Shown here piece by piece: positions 6,406 through 7,595 of a DNA stretch of 7,595 bases. The number at the start of each line of letters is the position of its first letter. Position 1 is the first letter of the stretch. The notes under the pieces were generated by a model. The model was given only the letters and a program-made list of their open reading frames with translations, had not been told where the DNA came from and ran no database searches. The position numbers were made by a program, and so were the translations under genes. Source of the stretch: JBBRLG01 sp038231495 (GTDB lineage: Bacteria; Planctomycetota; Planctomycetia; Gemmatales; Gemmataceae); contig JBBRLG010000375.1 in assembly GCA_038231495.1 (NCBI GenBank), positions 1 through 7,595 on the forward strand, in the 5' to 3' direction.

Positions 6406-6516
6406 GGCGAGCCGGAAGCGTAAGTGACTGGATGATAACACACACTCCGGTCGCTTACGCACCCGGCGCGCCTTTCTCTGGTAGTAACCTCCGGTTGCTT
6501 ACGCACCCGGCTCGCC
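6406..6516. repeat. Three copies of a 27-nt intergenic repeat, one inverted
   Basis: Copy 1 (6406-6432) reads on the + strand. Copies 2 (6446-6472) and 3 (6490-6516) read on the - strand, 44 nt apart. The core is ggcgagccgg followed by gcgtaag. Copies 2 and 3 match at 25 of 27 positions; copy 1 matches copy 2 at 22 of 27. Copies 1 and 3 can pair over 27 positions with 22 Watson-Crick pairs, 3 G-U pairs and 2 mismatches. This would give a large stem-loop in the gap between the oxidoreductase stop and the sialidase-like start. It may separate the two transcripts. I believe related motifs are widespread in Gemmata-like genomes, from memory only. Confidence 0.8.
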
Positions 6517-6528
6517 AAAAACTTGCAC

Positions 6529-7595
6529 TCACTCCTTGCCGACCTTTAACCACTTCAACTCTTTCGCCGACTGCAAAATCGCGTCGAGCACCAGCTGCGT
6601 GCGTAGCGCGTCGCGGAAGTCGGGCTGCGCCGGCTTGCCGGTCTCGACGCCTTGGAGGAAGTCCGCCAGCGCGTTGATGAACGTGTGCTCGTAGCCGATT
6701 GTCGTGCCGGGCACCCACCAGTGCTTGTGGTAGGGGTGCTCGCCGTTAGTGACGTGGATGTTGCGCCAGCCGGCCAGGTGCGACGGGTCGCCGTGGTCGA
6801 AGTAGCCCAGCCGGTGCGGGTCCTCCAGGTCGAAATAGATCGACGCGTTTTCGCCGTTGATCTCGAACATGTTTTTGTTCTTGCGGCCGCGGGCGTAGCG
6901 CGTCGATTCAAACGTCGCCAGCGAACCGTTGCCGAACCGCGCCAGGAACAAACAGGCGTCGTCGATCGTTACCTTCTGCACCTTGCCCGTCTCCGTGTGC
7001 GTGCGCTCCTTGATGAACGTCTCGGTCGTCGCCGTCAGCGTATCAATCGGGCCGTTGAGCCACAGGGCCGTATCGACCGAGTGCGAGATCAAGTCGCCGG
7101 TCACGCCGGAGCCGGCCACGTCCGCGTCGAGCCGCCACAGCCCCGCCCCGCCTTGCGGCAACTCGGGACTGATCGTCCAGTCTTGCAGGTAGGTCGCGCG
7201 GTAGTGGAAGACGCGGCCGAGCCGGCCTTCGTCGATGATCTGCTTGGCCAGGGCGATGGCCGGCACCCGGCGATAGTTGAACCACACGAAGTTCGGCACC
7301 TTGGCCTTTTCGACCGCGGCCACCATCTTGCGTGCCTCGGTGGCGTTCATGGCGAGCGGCTTTTCGCACAGGACCCACTTGCCCGCGGCGGCGGCGGCCA
7401 GGGCGATTTCGACGTGCGTGTTGTTTGGGCTGCCGATGTCGATGGCGTCGATGTCCTTGCGTTCGACGAGCTTGCGCCAGTCGGTCTCAGTGCTTTTCCA
7501 TTCCCACGTATTGGCCATGGCGCGTGCGCGGTCTTCGTTGCGTCCGCAGATGGCCTGCTTGACGACCTTGACGGAGCTGGGGAAAAAATGCCCCA
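6529..7595 (-). CDS. Gfo/Idh/MocA-family oxidoreductase, N terminus beyond the window
   Basis: An NAD(P)-dependent sugar or cyclitol oxidoreductase, cytoplasmic by sequence. An ATG at 7516-7518 opens a 329-codon frame, but this is not the true start. The frame continues upstream without a stop to the window edge, with 25 more codons that fit the family (KVVKQAICGRNEDRARA joins directly to MANTWEW). The missing piece is probably about 20-30 residues with the first glycine-rich NAD loop. Numbering from that Met: DAIDIGSPNNTHVEIAL (24-40) closes the Rossmann half. CEKPLAMN (51-58) holds the conserved Lys53 of the EKP motif. GDLISHSVDTALWL (141-154) provides the conserved His146 and Asp149 of the catalytic region. 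Then comes the beta-sheet domain, ending LKWLKVGKE. The substrate cannot be read from the sequence. The sialidase-like gene lies 154 nt downstream on the same strand. Confidence 0.92.
   Translation of the reverse strand, partial: GHFFPSSVKVVKQAICGRNEDRARAMANTWEWKSTETDWRKLVERKDIDAIDIGSPNNTHVEIALAAAAAGKWVLCEKPLAMNATEARKMVAAVEKAKVPNFVWFNYRRVPAIALAKQIIDEGRLGRVFHYRATYLQDWTISPELPQGGAGLWRLDADVAGSGVTGDLISHSVDTALWLNGPIDTLTATTETFIKERTHTETGKVQKVTIDDACLFLARFGNGSLATFESTRYARGRKNKNMFEINGENASIYFDLEDPHRLGYFDHGDPSHLAGWRNIHVTNGEHPYHKHWWVPGTTIGYEHTFINALADFLQGVETGKPAQPDFRDALRTQLVLDAILQSAKELKWLKVGKE

Noticed and set aside
5124..6677. 517-codon + frame opposite the sialidase-like gene
   Set aside because: It is antisense to a gene with a signal peptide and Asp boxes, and runs through the repeat region. 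Open only because of high GC.

Overview
The window is GC-rich chromosomal DNA with long genes and repeat-filled gaps. A Gemmata-like planctomycete is my best guess. This rests on the base composition, a Gfo/Idh/MocA oxidoreductase beside an exported BNR-repeat protein, and intergenic palindromes of a style I associate with that group. No rRNA or other phylogenetic marker is present, so the assignment is inference.

Left part (168-2576, + strand): two sugar-nucleotide genes form a probable operon. The first is a UDP-sugar 6-dehydrogenase of the WbpA/TviB type, with all catalytic motifs intact. The second is a short-chain NAD-dependent epimerase of the WbpP/TviC/GalE type. Together they could convert UDP-GlcNAc into UDP-GalNAcA (or a related uronic acid) for a surface polysaccharide. 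The 75-base gap between them holds a perfect 20-bp hairpin made of smaller nested palindromes.

Middle (2577-3312): 736 bases without an intact gene. They hold an 8-nt periodic repeat, a UUCG-loop hairpin, a 14-bp inverted repeat, a C9 run, three copies of an 11-mer, a coding-looking C-terminal gene remnant on the - strand, and a perfect 27-bp palindrome just upstream of the next gene. A polytopic GT-C (GT39/ArnT-like) glycosyltransferase follows at 3313-5082 (+). It fits a role in surface glycan or glycolipid assembly.

Right part (5160-7595, - strand, convergent with the glycosyltransferase): an exported BNR/sialidase-like beta-propeller protein with an unusual CxCC cysteine cluster, preceded by a Gfo/Idh/MocA oxidoreductase that runs off the right edge. 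The 154-base gap between these two holds three copies of a 27-nt repeat, one inverted relative to the other two.

I see no CRISPR array, tRNA, rRNA, transposase, phage or defence genes. The gene content is fairly ordinary. The most distinctive feature is that each of the three longer intergenic gaps between genes carries a different palindromic repeat family.
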